A DNA stretch of 50,307 bases from Verrucomicrobiales bacterium (GTDB lineage: Bacteria > Verrucomicrobiota > Verrucomicrobiia > Verrucomicrobiales > DEV007): contig JANQVJ010000052.1 of assembly GCA_030730365.1 (NCBI GenBank), forward strand, positions 41,874 through 92,180. Reading direction: 5' to 3'. The position numbers were made by a program, and so were the translations under genes. Below the pieces are notes generated by a model that did no database searches, was not told the DNA's origin, and was given only the letters and a program-made list of their open reading frames with translations. Shown here one piece after another: positions 34,900 through 43,142 of this stretch. Within the stretch, counting starts at the first letter, position 1. Every line of letters begins with the position of its first letter.

Positions 34900-35493
34900 T
34901 TAAAGTTCGCCGACCTTGATTTCGCGGTAGTCTATCGACATGTCCCGGTCACCGTGGAGTTGGATTCCGATGGGGCCCTTGGGCTTGCCGGTGTCCGAGG
35001 TATAAGTCATGACTCTCTTTCCATTGAGCCAGCAGGTATATTCCATTCCTCGCACTTCGATACGCATGTGGTTCCAATCATCGAGCTTGAGCAAGTCTTT
35101 CACCCCTTCGGCTTCGACGGGGTAACCTTTCCCCGGAATGTAGGGCGAGGCGGTCATGTCACGTTTGAGCGATCCGGAGATGCCGATCTGGATCTGGTCT
35201 TCGTTGCGAAGGTGAACCCCGGAATCGATCGTGCCTTCGCCGAACTTGAACTCAAGCTCGACGACGAAGTCTTCGTAATCCTTCTCCGTCCAGAGGATAG
35301 AGCCCTTTTTGTCTGGCCCGCTGCGGACCTGGAGGATACCGTCGTTGACGAGCCACCAGATGTTGTTTTCCGGGGCGTTCCACCCGGTGAGGTCTTTGCC
35401 GTTAAAGATGGGGATCAGCTTTTCTTCGGCGGAGAGGGGGCCGGAGAAAGCCATGGCGATGGCGATGGCGAGACAAAAGGTCGATGTTTTCAT
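34900..35493 (-). CDS. DUF1080 protein (3-keto-disaccharide hydrolase family)
   Basis: The 197-residue secreted protein (signal MKTSTFCLAIAIAMAFSGPL) has the DUF1080/3-keto-disaccharide hydrolase pattern: PIFNGKDLTGWNAPENN near the N-terminus, FVVELEFKFGEGTIDSGVHL, RNEDQIQIGISGSLKRDMTA and the final beta strands PIGIQLHGDRDMSIDYREIK. The fold is concanavalin-like. Characterised relatives act on 3-keto sugars made by oxidoreductases, and a Gfo/Idh/MocA enzyme and a sugar isomerase-like gene lie nearby. The truncated haemoglobin gene follows 41 bases downstream on the same strand. Confidence 0.9.
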   Translation of the reverse strand: MKTSTFCLAIAIAMAFSGPLSAEEKLIPIFNGKDLTGWNAPENNIWWLVNDGILQVRSGPDKKGSILWTEKDYEDFVVELEFKFGEGTIDSGVHLRNEDQIQIGISGSLKRDMTASPYIPGKGYPVEAEGVKDLLKLDDWNHMRIEVRGMEYTCWLNGKRVMTYTSDTGKPKGPIGIQLHGDRDMSIDYREIKVGEL

Positions 35494-35711
35494 GTCGTGG
35501 TGGCTCTGTTTGGTTAAGGAAGATGATGCGTGGAGGTCAGAGAGGCAAGCTCCGATGCACGTGATTCTGCCTTGGCGACGGCGAGTCTATTTCGCGGGAT
35601 TGAGTAATGAGTTCTTCTCCAAAAAAATACGAGAGACGCTTGCCTCTTTTCCGGATTGGTGGCAGGATAGCCACCGCTCCCGCTATTAAAACTAAAAGGG
35701 AAAAACAACAC

Positions 35712-35870
35712 ATGAATATTATTCGCATCACGCTCGCTACTATCGCTCTCGGTTTCAGCTTCGGCCTCATCAGCTGCAGCAAAGCACCTGAAGGAGAGGC
35801 ACCTGCTCCGGAAGCACCTGCTGCCGAGCCAGCCGCTCCTGCTGCTGCTCCTGCTGCACCTGCCCAGTAA
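35712..35870 (+). CDS. Tiny Ala/Pro-rich lipoprotein
   Basis: The 52-residue product begins MNIIRITLATIALGFSFGLI and has a lipobox LISC, with Cys22 acylated. The mature part is a Pro/Ala/Glu-rich repeat (APAPEAPAAEPAAPAAAPAA). The frame is open for 35 codons upstream of ATG 35712, but that sequence is basic and lacks character. A strong terminator follows at 35932-35964. Proteins of this sort are envelope spacers; no enzymatic role is suggested. It stands apart from the minus-strand genes on either side. Confidence 0.7.
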   Translation: MNIIRITLATIALGFSFGLISCSKAPEGEAPAPEAPAAEPAAPAAAPAAPAQ

Positions 35871-35931
35871 TTTCATTGTCCGGATGCGGGAGCGGCGATT
35901 GGCTGGATCCGCTATCTTTGACAAACGTCGA

Positions 35932-35964
35932 AGCCCCGTGATGTTCGCCATCGCGGGGTTTTTC
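35932..35964 (+). terminator. Intrinsic terminator of the tiny lipoprotein gene
   Basis: Arms CCCCGTGAT (35934-35942) and ATCGCGGGG (35950-35958) pair with one G-U wobble around a 7-base loop, followed by a five-T tract. It lies 61 bases after the lipoprotein stop codon. Confidence 0.85.
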
Positions 35965-36004
35965 GTTTCGTGCAGAATGGGGGGAGAGCAGCCCTCAGTT
36001 CACC

Positions 36005-36305
36005 CTATTCCCGGGGTGGTCTTCGGTCGCCGACGTTGAGTCCGTCTCCGGCGAAGTGACCCTGGCAGCGGGCCTCGAGGAGCGCTTCCTCTTTGATAAC
36101 GACGCCATCGGTTGTGTTCACTGCAAATGCTCGAAGGCGCAATACGGAGAATTCTCGTTCGTTGATGAAGTGGCGGGTTTACGCGTTTGAAAGAGCAATG
36201 CAGTGAAAGCAGGTCGCATTGAGCGAGCAACTCATCATGGGTAAGGACACGCGTGATCCCGACAGCCTTATCCACACCGTTCGGCAGATAGGCCGGATTC
36301 CTCAT
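36005..36305 (-). pseudogene. Frameshifted C-terminal remnant of a D-isomer 2-hydroxyacid dehydrogenase
   Basis: The minus strand reads YLPNGVDKAVGITRV, then HDELLAQCDLLSLHC (about 36299-36190), matching the NAD-domain segment of 2-hydroxyacid dehydrogenases (DDLLxxSDxVSLHC). After a frame change near 36180 the other frame continues RHFINEREFSVLR, AFAVNTTDGVVIKEEALLEA and HFAGDGLNVGDRRPP, ending TAG at 36005-36007; relatives read VNTxRGxxVxExAL and GAGLDVFExEPP at these places. The catalytic Arg/Glu region is altered, and the N-terminal two thirds are missing. It is therefore a decayed gene end. What preceded it (36306-36470) is not recognisable. Confidence 0.75.
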
Positions 36306-36470
36306 GCCATTTCGTCACGAGACGCAGCGAGGACCAGCTCTTGTGAAAAGCCGGGCGGATTTTCCGAAGGGCGGTTACAGCCGAGCGGTATGAGAAATGC
36401 GGGCTAAACCTTTCGAAGAGGACATGGGTAGGGGAGGAAGCCGGGATCGCAAGGGTATGTCGGATCGCAG

Positions 36471-37358
36471 TCAATTCTGCCGCATCGCTCCCTTTCCCTG
36501 CTTGAGAACAACCGCGACGAACTTTTCCAGTTCGGCCGTGGCCGGGTCTCCGGGCAGGCCGATGTCGTTGTTGATCTTCGAATGATTGGTGTCCTTGCCG
36601 GCATACAGCGTCACGGGGATCTGCGCCTCTTTCAGAACTGCCCCGAATCGCACCGCCTGGGCTGAGTTGTCCGGGTGCGCGGCATTGAATAAAATATTAA
36701 AGGGCGGGATCTTCTTCCCGGGGGCGACGTGAGTTACGGCCGAAAAATCGAGGTGTTTAGCCGGATCTTTCCCGAACTTTTCGCGGTGACCAAAGGTCGC
36801 CTGCGGCTGATGGTGGACGCGGCGGCGTGTCTCCGCGACCTCGATGATCGCGGGGATGTCGTAGGTGTCGCCGTCGACGGGGAGACAGCCGATGAGGCAG
36901 TCGAAGCCGGCTCCTTCCGCCTTCAGGTGACGGTCGTCCGTGCAAAGGAGAGCGGCTAACTGCGCGCCCGAGGAATGTCCGCCGACGAGAATGCGATCCG
37001 GATCGCCCCCGTATTCCGCGATATTTTTCCTGACCCAGCCGAAGGCCTTCGCCACGTCGCTGGTGAGAGCCTCCATCGTGACTTCGGGGAGGAGCCGGTG
37101 ATTGATCGAGACAAAAACAAAACCCTGCTTGTTAAACCAGGCCGGCTTGGCTTTCACACTCGTTTTATCTCCGCTCTGCCAGCCTCCGCCATGGATCCAG
37201 AAGACGACAGGGAGATCCTTGGCGCCCTCTGGCGAATAAACGTCGAGGACATGGCGGGCGTGGCCGTTCGGGATGTAGGGGAGATCGGACTTCATCGTTT
37301 GAGCATGCAGGGAGAAGAGGGAAAAAAGCGAGGCGAGAAGAATAAGGGGCGTTTTCAT
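36471..37358 (-). CDS. Secreted alpha/beta-hydrolase (esterase/lipase class)
   Basis: The 295-residue protein (ATG 37356-37358; signal [20 protein letters not shown]) has the BD-FAE/HSL-type hydrolase markers: the oxyanion motif [32 protein letters not shown], and nucleophile elbow [13 protein letters not shown] with Ser. Late residues [16 protein letters not shown] carry the likely catalytic His. Relatives cleave acetyl or feruloyl groups from polysaccharides. It follows the TIM-barrel gene at 37447-38463 on the same strand, but a terminator at 37378-37419 lies between them. Confidence 0.88.
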   Translation of the reverse strand: MKTPLILLASLFSLFSLHAQTMKSDLPYIPNGHARHVLDVYSPEGAKDLPVVFWIHGGGWQSGDKTSVKAKPAWFNKQGFVFVSINHRLLPEVTMEALTSDVAKAFGWVRKNIAEYGGDPDRILVGGHSSGAQLAALLCTDDRHLKAEGAGFDCLIGCLPVDGDTYDIPAIIEVAETRRRVHHQPQATFGHREKFGKDPAKHLDFSAVTHVAPGKKIPPFNILFNAAHPDNSAQAVRFGAVLKEAQIPVTLYAGKDTNHSKINNDIGLPGDPATAELEKFVAVVLKQGKGAMRQN

Positions 37359-37377
37359 GAGGACGGGGAAATGGGGC

Positions 37378-37419
37378 ATAAAAAACGGCCGCTCCGGAGA
37401 ATCCCCGAAGCGACCGTTT
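37378..37419 (-). terminator. Intrinsic terminator after the sugar isomerase-like gene
   Basis: An 11-position stem, AAACGGCCGCT with AGCGACCGTTT (one mismatch, 37383-37393 and 37409-37419), extends through an inner GC helix and is followed by a six-T tract on the minus strand. It lies 27 bases past the TIM-barrel stop codon and overlaps the promoter area of the esterase gene. Confidence 0.75.
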
Positions 37420-37446
37420 CACAAAGGTCGGATCTCAGCCGGGGAA

Positions 37447-38463
37447 TCAGACCGCGTCGCGGACGTCAATCATCGTCTTGAGGATCGTGTTCCAGGTCGA
37501 GGGGGTCTCGAGGACGGCGTTGGGGAACATGCAGCCATCCCAGCAGATGTGCTCGATCCCGCGGGCCGCGTAGTCCTTGAGCCAGAACTGCGAGCACTTC
37601 ACGATGTCGAGTTTTCCGTTCGGGTCGTCGGCCTGGCAGTGCTTGCCCGTTTTGTCGTGGCTGCCGGCGCCGTGGACGGTGCCGTCGTTCTGCGCGACGT
37701 GGAAGTCGATCGTCCAGGGACGGAGCTTGTCGGTCATCTCCTCGTAGGCGGCGTAGAACTCGTCGACGGTGTAGCCATCCTTGAGCAGCGCGCAGTCGGG
37801 AGCGTTGTAGCCAAGGAGATAGAGGTAAGTGTGGGCTAGATCAGCCTGGAAGCCGAGAGTCTCGGGCATGCCGACTTCTTCGAGGAGGTTCAGCATGTCT
37901 TTCCAGCTGTGCATCCCGGCCCAGCAGATTTCGCCTTCAGCGGCGAGGCGTTCCCCGTGGTCAGCGGCGATTTTGGCCGCTTCGCGGAAGGTCGCGGCGA
38001 TGCGCTTCGTGTTCGCCTCGGGATTTTCACGCCATTTTTCGACCCCAAACTCGGCCGAGTCGATCCGGATGACCCCACGCTTGCGGACGCCGTGCTTGTT
38101 GAAGATCCCGGCGATGCGGCAGCCCACCTTGACCGCTTCGAGGAACTTGGCCTGGGCCGCGTCGTCGCCCATGGCCGAGTCACCGACCGTGCCCGGCCAG
38201 ACCGGAGCCACGAGCGAGCCCACGTCGAAGCCTTTGCCGGCGATCATGTCCGCGATGCCGCGGAGTTCGTCGTCGCTTGAGGCCGGATCGGTGTGGGGGA
38301 GGAAAAGGAAGTAATCGATCCCGTCGTATTTCTGGCCGTTCACCTCCGCAGCGGCGGTAAGGTCGAGCATACGCTCGAGAGAGATGGGAGGTTCCTGACC
38401 GTCGCCGTCGCCTTTACCGACGAGACCTGGCCACATGGCGTTGTGCAGTTTGAGAGATGACAT
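37447..38463 (-). CDS. Sugar phosphate isomerase/epimerase-like TIM-barrel protein
   Basis: The 338-residue protein starts at ATG 38461-38463 ([16 protein letters not shown]). It fits the xylose isomerase-like TIM-barrel superfamily: [73 protein letters not shown] and [13 protein letters not shown] place Glu, Asp and His residues at strand ends, as in metal-dependent isomerases. No signal peptide is seen, so it is cytoplasmic. Along with the Gfo/Idh/MocA and DUF1080 genes it suggests handling of unusual sugars. The exact substrate cannot be read from sequence. Confidence 0.88.
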   Translation of the reverse strand: MSSLKLHNAMWPGLVGKGDGDGQEPPISLERMLDLTAAAEVNGQKYDGIDYFLFLPHTDPASSDDELRGIADMIAGKGFDVGSLVAPVWPGTVGDSAMGDDAAQAKFLEAVKVGCRIAGIFNKHGVRKRGVIRIDSAEFGVEKWRENPEANTKRIAATFREAAKIAADHGERLAAEGEICWAGMHSWKDMLNLLEEVGMPETLGFQADLAHTYLYLLGYNAPDCALLKDGYTVDEFYAAYEEMTDKLRPWTIDFHVAQNDGTVHGAGSHDKTGKHCQADDPNGKLDIVKCSQFWLKDYAARGIEHICWDGCMFPNAVLETPSTWNTILKTMIDVRDAV

Positions 38464-38818
38464 AATCGTAGAAAAACGTGGGTTTAGGTAATAGGGGCGT
38501 AAGGATACATAATCACCCCCGCAGGGCAAGACGGAAAGGGCCGCGTCTGCGCGGATGGGTACGAATCCGGCGGGAGGTTCGATTCTGTCTCTCGGCTCTC
38601 CCGGGCCCGATATATCTGACGCGGGGCCGATTCATTACTTGACTGAGGCGGCGAGCTGAAAAATTTCGTTATCGTCTCTTTGCAACACCCTAATTCACCG
38701 GTTTTTCGCCATTGGCTCCAGCCCTCCTTTGAAGTCTTCGAGACGCCCCGAGGAACTGCTCTTTTTATATTCCCACGATTTGAGGGGCGGGCGGGAATTT
38801 ACCCGGATAATTCTTTCT
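38464..38818. other. 355-base intergenic region without a recognisable gene
   Basis: It lies between two minus-strand genes and should hold the promoter of the TIM-barrel gene. I see a GTTCGATTC stretch near 38577 but no tRNA around it, a few GC-rich inverted repeats, and no convincing terminator. Confidence 0.4.
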
Positions 38819-40258
38819 CTATCGCTGCAACCAGACGGTGACTCGACCCTTTCGATCAAGCGGCCCCGGGACGTGCATGCCGCCGCCGACGATGTCCGGC
38901 TTGCCGTTGCCATCGAGGTCTCCAATGGCGATCCGCGCCAAATTGGTCGGAGCGTAGGCGATGCGGCGAGGGATGAAACTCCGGAAGCCAGCGGTATTTT
39001 CTAGCCAAATGAGACTTGGAAAATCATGAGTATCCCAGACGAAGTTTAGGGATGATACGACTAGGTCGAGATCGCCATCGCCGTCCATGTCAACCGAATG
39101 GGCGTCGTAACAGCCGGGCATTCCAGCGAGGTGTTGGAGGGTGTAATTGCCTTGCCCGTCATTCTCTAGCCAGCGCACTCCGTGGTATGGCTTCGCTTCG
39201 GGATTCTCGTCCATCATGTCACCATTGGTAAAGAGAATGTCGATGTCACCGTCTTGATCGAGATCGTGAAGTTTAATGCTGGAAAGTCCGAAGGCGGGAT
39301 GGTTGGCCCGCATGATGACCTCGGAGGTAAATTCTCCTCCGCCTTTATTAATGAACTGGACGATAGATTCGTGCTGCTGATTGATCAAGGCAACGAAATC
39401 GGGCAGCCCATCCCTGTTGTAATCATTGATCTCGATCTGCATGCAGCCGTTGATTTTTGCGATTTCACGAAGCTTGAAATCGCCTGGAGCAACCTGTTCG
39501 AGAAAACCGATCGCTCCGGTGAAGCGCCATCCGAACATGGCCAGCACAAAATCGATATCGCCATCTCCGTCGAAGTCGGCCGCGGCGCTGTCGGTGATGC
39601 GTGGTGTGTTCTCAACGAGAATCCGTTGCTCGAAGGTTCCGTCACCGTTGTTCAAAAGGAGGTGAAACTCGCCGATCAACTCGTCGCTCGGGTACATCTT
39701 CCCCATGGCGGAGACGGCGAGATCGATATCGCCGTCGTTGTCGAAATCGAGTGGTTCGACATTCACCGGAGCGGAAATTTCTGCGATGGTTGATTCTGAC
39801 ACAACACCGTCTCGATACTTCAGCCATGTCACGGCTCCGAGAACTTCGTCGGTCACGACGATGTCATTGGAAAGTCCGTCGCCATCGAGATCGATGAAGT
39901 GAACACCGGTGATCTGGGGTCTTTCTTCCGTGGAGAGAAATCCGATCGATCTTTTTTCGAAACGCAAAAGCGGGTCGGCGAAGTCATCAGGGACCTGTTC
40001 GAGATAGAGCGGACTGTTCGCTGTGTAGTAGGCCATGATCTCGTCCATCGAAGCCTGATCGATGGGAAGACTGAATTGTTGCATGAGCGAAACCATCGAC
40101 TCCCCCACTCGGGGCCATGCGTGGCGAGGCATGGAGGAGGGACGAGGGACGGGATGACAGCCAGCACATTTCTCCGCTACGATGGGAGGCACATCCTGCG
40201 CGTCCGCCCATAGAAGACTTACTGAGATCGTTGTTAGGAAAAAAACTTGCCACCGCAT
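38819..40258 (-). CDS. Secreted cytochrome c-FG-GAP repeat fusion protein
   Basis: The 479-residue protein has a signal peptide (MRWQVFFLTTISVSLLWADA), then a short haem domain with CAGCH in AEKCAGCHPVPRPSSMPRHA, followed by an FG-GAP propeller. Seven calcium motifs are visible, including DLDGDGLSNDIVV, DFDNDGDIDLAVS, DFDGDGDIDFVLA, DYNRDGLPDFVAL, DLDQDGDIDILFT, DMDGDGDLDLVVS and DLDGNGKPDIVGG. It combines in one polypeptide the electron-carrier and propeller functions that are separate genes in the 18-24 kb operon. The substrate is unknown. An IS110 remnant lies upstream of its start. Confidence 0.92.
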   Translation of the reverse strand: MRWQVFFLTTISVSLLWADAQDVPPIVAEKCAGCHPVPRPSSMPRHAWPRVGESMVSLMQQFSLPIDQASMDEIMAYYTANSPLYLEQVPDDFADPLLRFEKRSIGFLSTEERPQITGVHFIDLDGDGLSNDIVVTDEVLGAVTWLKYRDGVVSESTIAEISAPVNVEPLDFDNDGDIDLAVSAMGKMYPSDELIGEFHLLLNNGDGTFEQRILVENTPRITDSAAADFDGDGDIDFVLAMFGWRFTGAIGFLEQVAPGDFKLREIAKINGCMQIEINDYNRDGLPDFVALINQQHESIVQFINKGGGEFTSEVIMRANHPAFGLSSIKLHDLDQDGDIDILFTNGDMMDENPEAKPYHGVRWLENDGQGNYTLQHLAGMPGCYDAHSVDMDGDGDLDLVVSSLNFVWDTHDFPSLIWLENTAGFRSFIPRRIAYAPTNLARIAIGDLDGNGKPDIVGGGMHVPGPLDRKGRVTVWLQR

Positions 40259-40339
40259 CAGGCGACACCGTCGCCTCCACCATCGCTTTTTCCAACGAAA
40301 TTCGATCTCGACCGGCCGGGTCCTATTCCGGTGATGATT

Positions 40340-40493
40340 AACGCCCCGCGCCGACAGATGGCTTAAACGTAAAGCATAGGACCAGCCTTCCTTCGGTTTC
40401 GTCGCGTAACGCCTTCACCGGGCTGCCCGACTTAACTTCGACGCCAACCTAATAGATGGCATGGGGTTGTCAGGCGGGGATTAAACCACCAAA
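40340..40493 (+). other. Possible left-end non-coding region of the IS110 remnant
   Basis: IS110-family elements carry a non-coding stretch before the transposase that, in studied members, encodes the bridge RNA. The 150 bases before the transposase fragment have no open frame of note, and short inverted repeats are present. No fold was computed, so the boundaries are a guess. Confidence 0.25.
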
Positions 40494-40763
40494 CTGACAA
40501 CGACGAATACCCATACACAACTCAATCCTACTGAACACCAGGCCACGATCAAGCTCGGGATCGACGCCCACTCCAAGGGGTTTTATGTCGGTTTCCAGCT
40601 TGACGGGGCCACCCCGCAATCGGTCCAGAAGCTGACCTTCGAGGTGTTGCGTCGGGAAGTCGGCGACTGGTCGCGCTTCACCAATCGGCGACAAGTCTCC
40701 AGCTGTTGCTTCTCGCCCCGCCATGGCGCTCGGCTCACGAGTCAGAGCCATCGCTCCATTTGA
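40494..40763 (+). mobile_element. Internally deleted IS110-family transposase remnant
   Basis: The plus frame from a CTG at 40494 reads TTNTHTQLNPTEHQATIKLG, then IDAHSKGFYVGFQLDGATPQ and SVQKLTFEVLRRE, the N-terminus of an IS110 transposase; GIDAH contains the first acidic residue of its DEDD site. It then jumps directly to VGDWSRFTNRRQVSS, which belongs to the C-terminal Transposase_20 domain, so some 200 central residues have been lost with the frame kept. The frame ends at TGA 40761-40763 after non-matching sequence. The original start has probably decayed to CTG. The element cannot move by itself. It abuts the DUF971 fragment at 40735-40809. Confidence 0.75.
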
Positions 40764-40809
40764 TGGCGACTTCGCTACCAATCAGCAAGATGTCTTCGAT
40801 AACGGTCAT
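40735..40809 (-). pseudogene. First 24 codons of a DUF971 protein, cut off at the IS110 remnant
   Basis: From ATG 40807-40809 the minus strand reads MTVIEDILLIGSEVAIKWSD followed by GSDS, then TGA (40735-40737). DUF971 proteins (gamma-butyrobetaine hydroxylase N-terminal-like, linked to iron-sulfur work) begin in this way, typically continuing SYxxxxxLRxxCPCAxC, but here the homology stops exactly at the IS110 remnant. The simplest reading is insertion of the IS into the gene followed by loss of the rest. Confidence 0.6.
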
Positions 40810-40871
40810 AATTTTTGGTGTGTTATGATTCGCACATTGCGGAGCGCGCAGCACCAGATTACGATCTAAGG

Positions 40872-41636
40872 ATGAACAGGGTTAGATCTTTCCTTTTCGG
40901 TGCTGCAGCGCTCGGGGCAGGCTTTGCGCTTTCGAGCGGGATGGCAGAAGCCGAGCCGGACCCGAATGCGGCTCCTTTTGACCAGGATGAGTATTCCGGG
41001 AAAACGGTGATGACCTTCGATGCTGGGTCTCAAATGATCCTGTCCCGTTTTTACAATGCGCCGACTCGGGGCTCGGTTGCGCCGCCGCTGACTTTATTCG
41101 ATCCGGCCCTCGGCGCGGAGGTGGAACTGAGGGACATCATTCGCGAGCGTCCGGTGGTTCTTCTCTTCGGGAGTTTCGGCTGCGATATTCTTTACAATCG
41201 GGCCCGGGTCATCGCCGAACTAGCGGAGCAGTTCGAAGAGAAGGTCGAGTTCGTTCTCGTCTATGTGCGGGAGGCCCATTCGAAGGAGTCGGTCGTAACT
41301 TCCGGGTATGAATTTGCCAATCCGGTGATACCGGACCCGAAGTCGAAAGAGGAGCGTGTCGCGGCGGCACGGCGGTTGTGCCGGGAGCAAAACCTGTCCT
41401 TCCGTATTTTCATTGACGACCTCTCCGACCGCGGCGCAACGAGGTGGGCCGCCTGGCCGGTGCGGTTCTTTGTCGTGGCACCGGATCGCACGGTGGTTTA
41501 CGCCGGAAAGCCGGGTCCCTGGGGTTTTTTTCCGGTGCCGGGCGCTGAGGCGGCGGGGCATGAGAGAATGAATCCCCATGCCGACCGCTTCAACCAGGAG
41601 TCGCTCGCCGAATTTCTGGAGCAATACGAGCCGTAG
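40872..41636 (+). CDS. Secreted redoxin resembling iodothyronine deiodinases
   Basis: The 254-residue protein starts at ATG 40872 with a signal peptide (MNRVRSFLFGAAALGAGFAL). Its thioredoxin-fold core is PVVLLFGSFGCDILYNRARV, then EFVLVYVREAHSKES, the pattern of deiodinase-like proteins, where the family's Sec/Cys position is occupied by Cys104 of FGSFGCD. A second Cys occurs in RLCREQNLSFRIFIDD. The later segment WPVRFFVVAPDRTVVYAGKP is typical of redoxins. Bacterial relatives are uncharacterised; a thiol peroxidase or dehalogenase-like role is possible. The ATG has a weak AAGG just upstream. It is divergent from the decayed DUF971 gene. Confidence 0.82.
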   Translation: MNRVRSFLFGAAALGAGFALSSGMAEAEPDPNAAPFDQDEYSGKTVMTFDAGSQMILSRFYNAPTRGSVAPPLTLFDPALGAEVELRDIIRERPVVLLFGSFGCDILYNRARVIAELAEQFEEKVEFVLVYVREAHSKESVVTSGYEFANPVIPDPKSKEERVAAARRLCREQNLSFRIFIDDLSDRGATRWAAWPVRFFVVAPDRTVVYAGKPGPWGFFPVPGAEAAGHERMNPHADRFNQESLAEFLEQYEP

Positions 41637-41978
41637 CCGCCATTCTGAGCTTTGGCGGGCTCGAATCGAATCGGAGCGAATCGCATGCGGGAAACGCGCG
41701 AGGATGAAGAGCGAAAATCAACGGTGTAGAAAAGTCGCCGAAAAAAAACGCGGTTTGGCGGTGTATTCCCAGCCGTTGTGTGACACTGGCGAGGCCGGTT
41801 TCGAAAGGGTCTGAGAAATTCAGGCTATCCCTATACCAATCTCCGGATGGATTTCCTCCTGTCCGCCCCGAGTCCGACATCACGTGTTCCCCATCCGCCC
41901 ACGCCCCCTGTTGCAATTTCCGGCGGCTTTGCTACCCTCGGTGACCCGTATTTCAGGCAATCTCAAAACCTCAGCACT
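41637..41978. other. 342-base intergenic region before the Gfo/Idh/MocA gene
   Basis: The frame of the oxidoreductase is open through part of it but reads as non-coding. A CCGCCA/TGGCGG hairpin follows the redoxin stop. TTGCAA and TACCCT, spaced 16 bases near 41911-41938, could be a promoter. Nothing else is recognisable. Confidence 0.35.
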
Positions 41979-43142
41979 ATGAATCGAAAATTACGCATGG
42001 GAATGGTCGGCGGCGGCCGTGGAGCATTTATCGGACAAGTCCACCGCATGGCGGCCAACCTCGACGGCAAGATCGAGCTTGTGGCCGGTTGCTTCTCGTC
42101 TGATCCGGAGAAATCAAAGCTCTCGGGGCAGGATTTTTTCCTCGATCCGAGCCGCGTCTATTCGAGCTACCAGGAGATGGCTGAGAAGGAGGCTGCCCGG
42201 GAGGACAAGATCGATTTTGTCTCCATCGTCGTGCAGAATCACCTCCATTTTCCGGTCGCGCAGGCCTTCCTCGAAGCAGGATTCAATGTCGTATGTGACA
42301 AGCCGCTCACCCACGATTACGAGCAGGCGCTCGAACTCCGCGAGATTGTGAAGAAGAGTGGACGCATCTTTGCCCTGACCCACAACTACACCGGCTACCC
42401 CATGGTCAAGGAAGCTCGTCGTATGGTCCGCGACGGCGAGCTCGGCCGCATCCTCAAGATCGTCGCCGAGTACCCGCAGGGCTACGCCGTCGGCGACGTC
42501 GAGGGAGACGGGCAGGGAAAAATCAACAACTGGCGGTCCGATCCGAAGATTGCGGGGATCTCGAACTGCATGGGCGACATCGGGACCCACGCACACAACC
42601 TCATCCGCTACATCACCGGCCTCGAGATCAGTGAGATCTGCTCCGAACTGACCGCGTTTATCCCCGGACGCACCCTCGATGACGACGGCAACAACCTCGT
42701 CCGCTTCGAAGGCGGCGCCAAGGGCATCATCCACGCCTCGCAGATCTCGAACGGCGATGAGAATGCCCTCAACATCCGCGTTTACGGCACGAAGGCCTCG
42801 CTCGAGTGGCATCAGGAAGACCCCAACGAACTCATCGTGAAATACGCCAACGCTCCGCGCCGCATCTACCGTCGCGGCAACGATTACATCAGCGAGGCGG
42901 CTGCCGGTCACGGCTACACCCGCACACCTTTTGCTCACCCTGAAGGATTCATTGAGGCATTCGCCAACGTCTACCTTGCCGCGGCGCGGGCCATCGCCGA
43001 TCAGATCGACGGCAATCCCGCGCCCGAGGGCGGCTACGATTTCCCGACCGTCGACGACGGCGTCGCCGGAGTGGCCTTCATCAAGGCGACCGTGGAAAGC
43101 TCGGCTTCGGATCAGAAGTGGATCAAATTCCCCACGGTCTGA
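41979..43142 (+). CDS. Gfo/Idh/MocA family oxidoreductase
   Basis: The 387-residue cytoplasmic dehydrogenase starts at ATG 41979 (MNRKLRMGMVGGGRGAFIGQ). The Rossmann glycine motif GMVGGGRGAFIG binds NAD(P); VVCDKPLTHDYEQA is the family's (E/D)KP block with catalytic Lys; and SNCMGDIGTHAHNLIRYITG carries the usual active-site His. No signal peptide or Tat motif is present, unlike many PVC homologues. Members oxidise sugars or inositols, often at C3. The nearby DUF1080 gene and isomerase-like gene fit a pathway through keto-sugars. The 44 codons open upstream have no family similarity. Confidence 0.93.
   Translation: MNRKLRMGMVGGGRGAFIGQVHRMAANLDGKIELVAGCFSSDPEKSKLSGQDFFLDPSRVYSSYQEMAEKEAAREDKIDFVSIVVQNHLHFPVAQAFLEAGFNVVCDKPLTHDYEQALELREIVKKSGRIFALTHNYTGYPMVKEARRMVRDGELGRILKIVAEYPQGYAVGDVEGDGQGKINNWRSDPKIAGISNCMGDIGTHAHNLIRYITGLEISEICSELTAFIPGRTLDDDGNNLVRFEGGAKGIIHASQISNGDENALNIRVYGTKASLEWHQEDPNELIVKYANAPRRIYRRGNDYISEAAAGHGYTRTPFAHPEGFIEAFANVYLAAARAIADQIDGNPAPEGGYDFPTVDDGVAGVAFIKATVESSASDQKWIKFPTV

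Noticed and set aside
35514..35951. A 145-codon minus-strand frame across the tiny lipoprotein
   Set aside because: Its composition mirrors the Ala/Pro-rich repeat of the lipoprotein, which has a lipobox and terminator.
38540..38620. GTTCGATTC, like a tRNA T-loop
   Set aside because: The flanking T-stem pairs poorly, and no D-arm, anticodon arm or acceptor stem could be laid out around it.
40470..40781. A 103-codon minus-strand frame in the IS110 area
   Set aside because: The plus strand carries clear IS110 transposase segments; only 40735-40809 on the minus strand (DUF971 start, other frame) has support.
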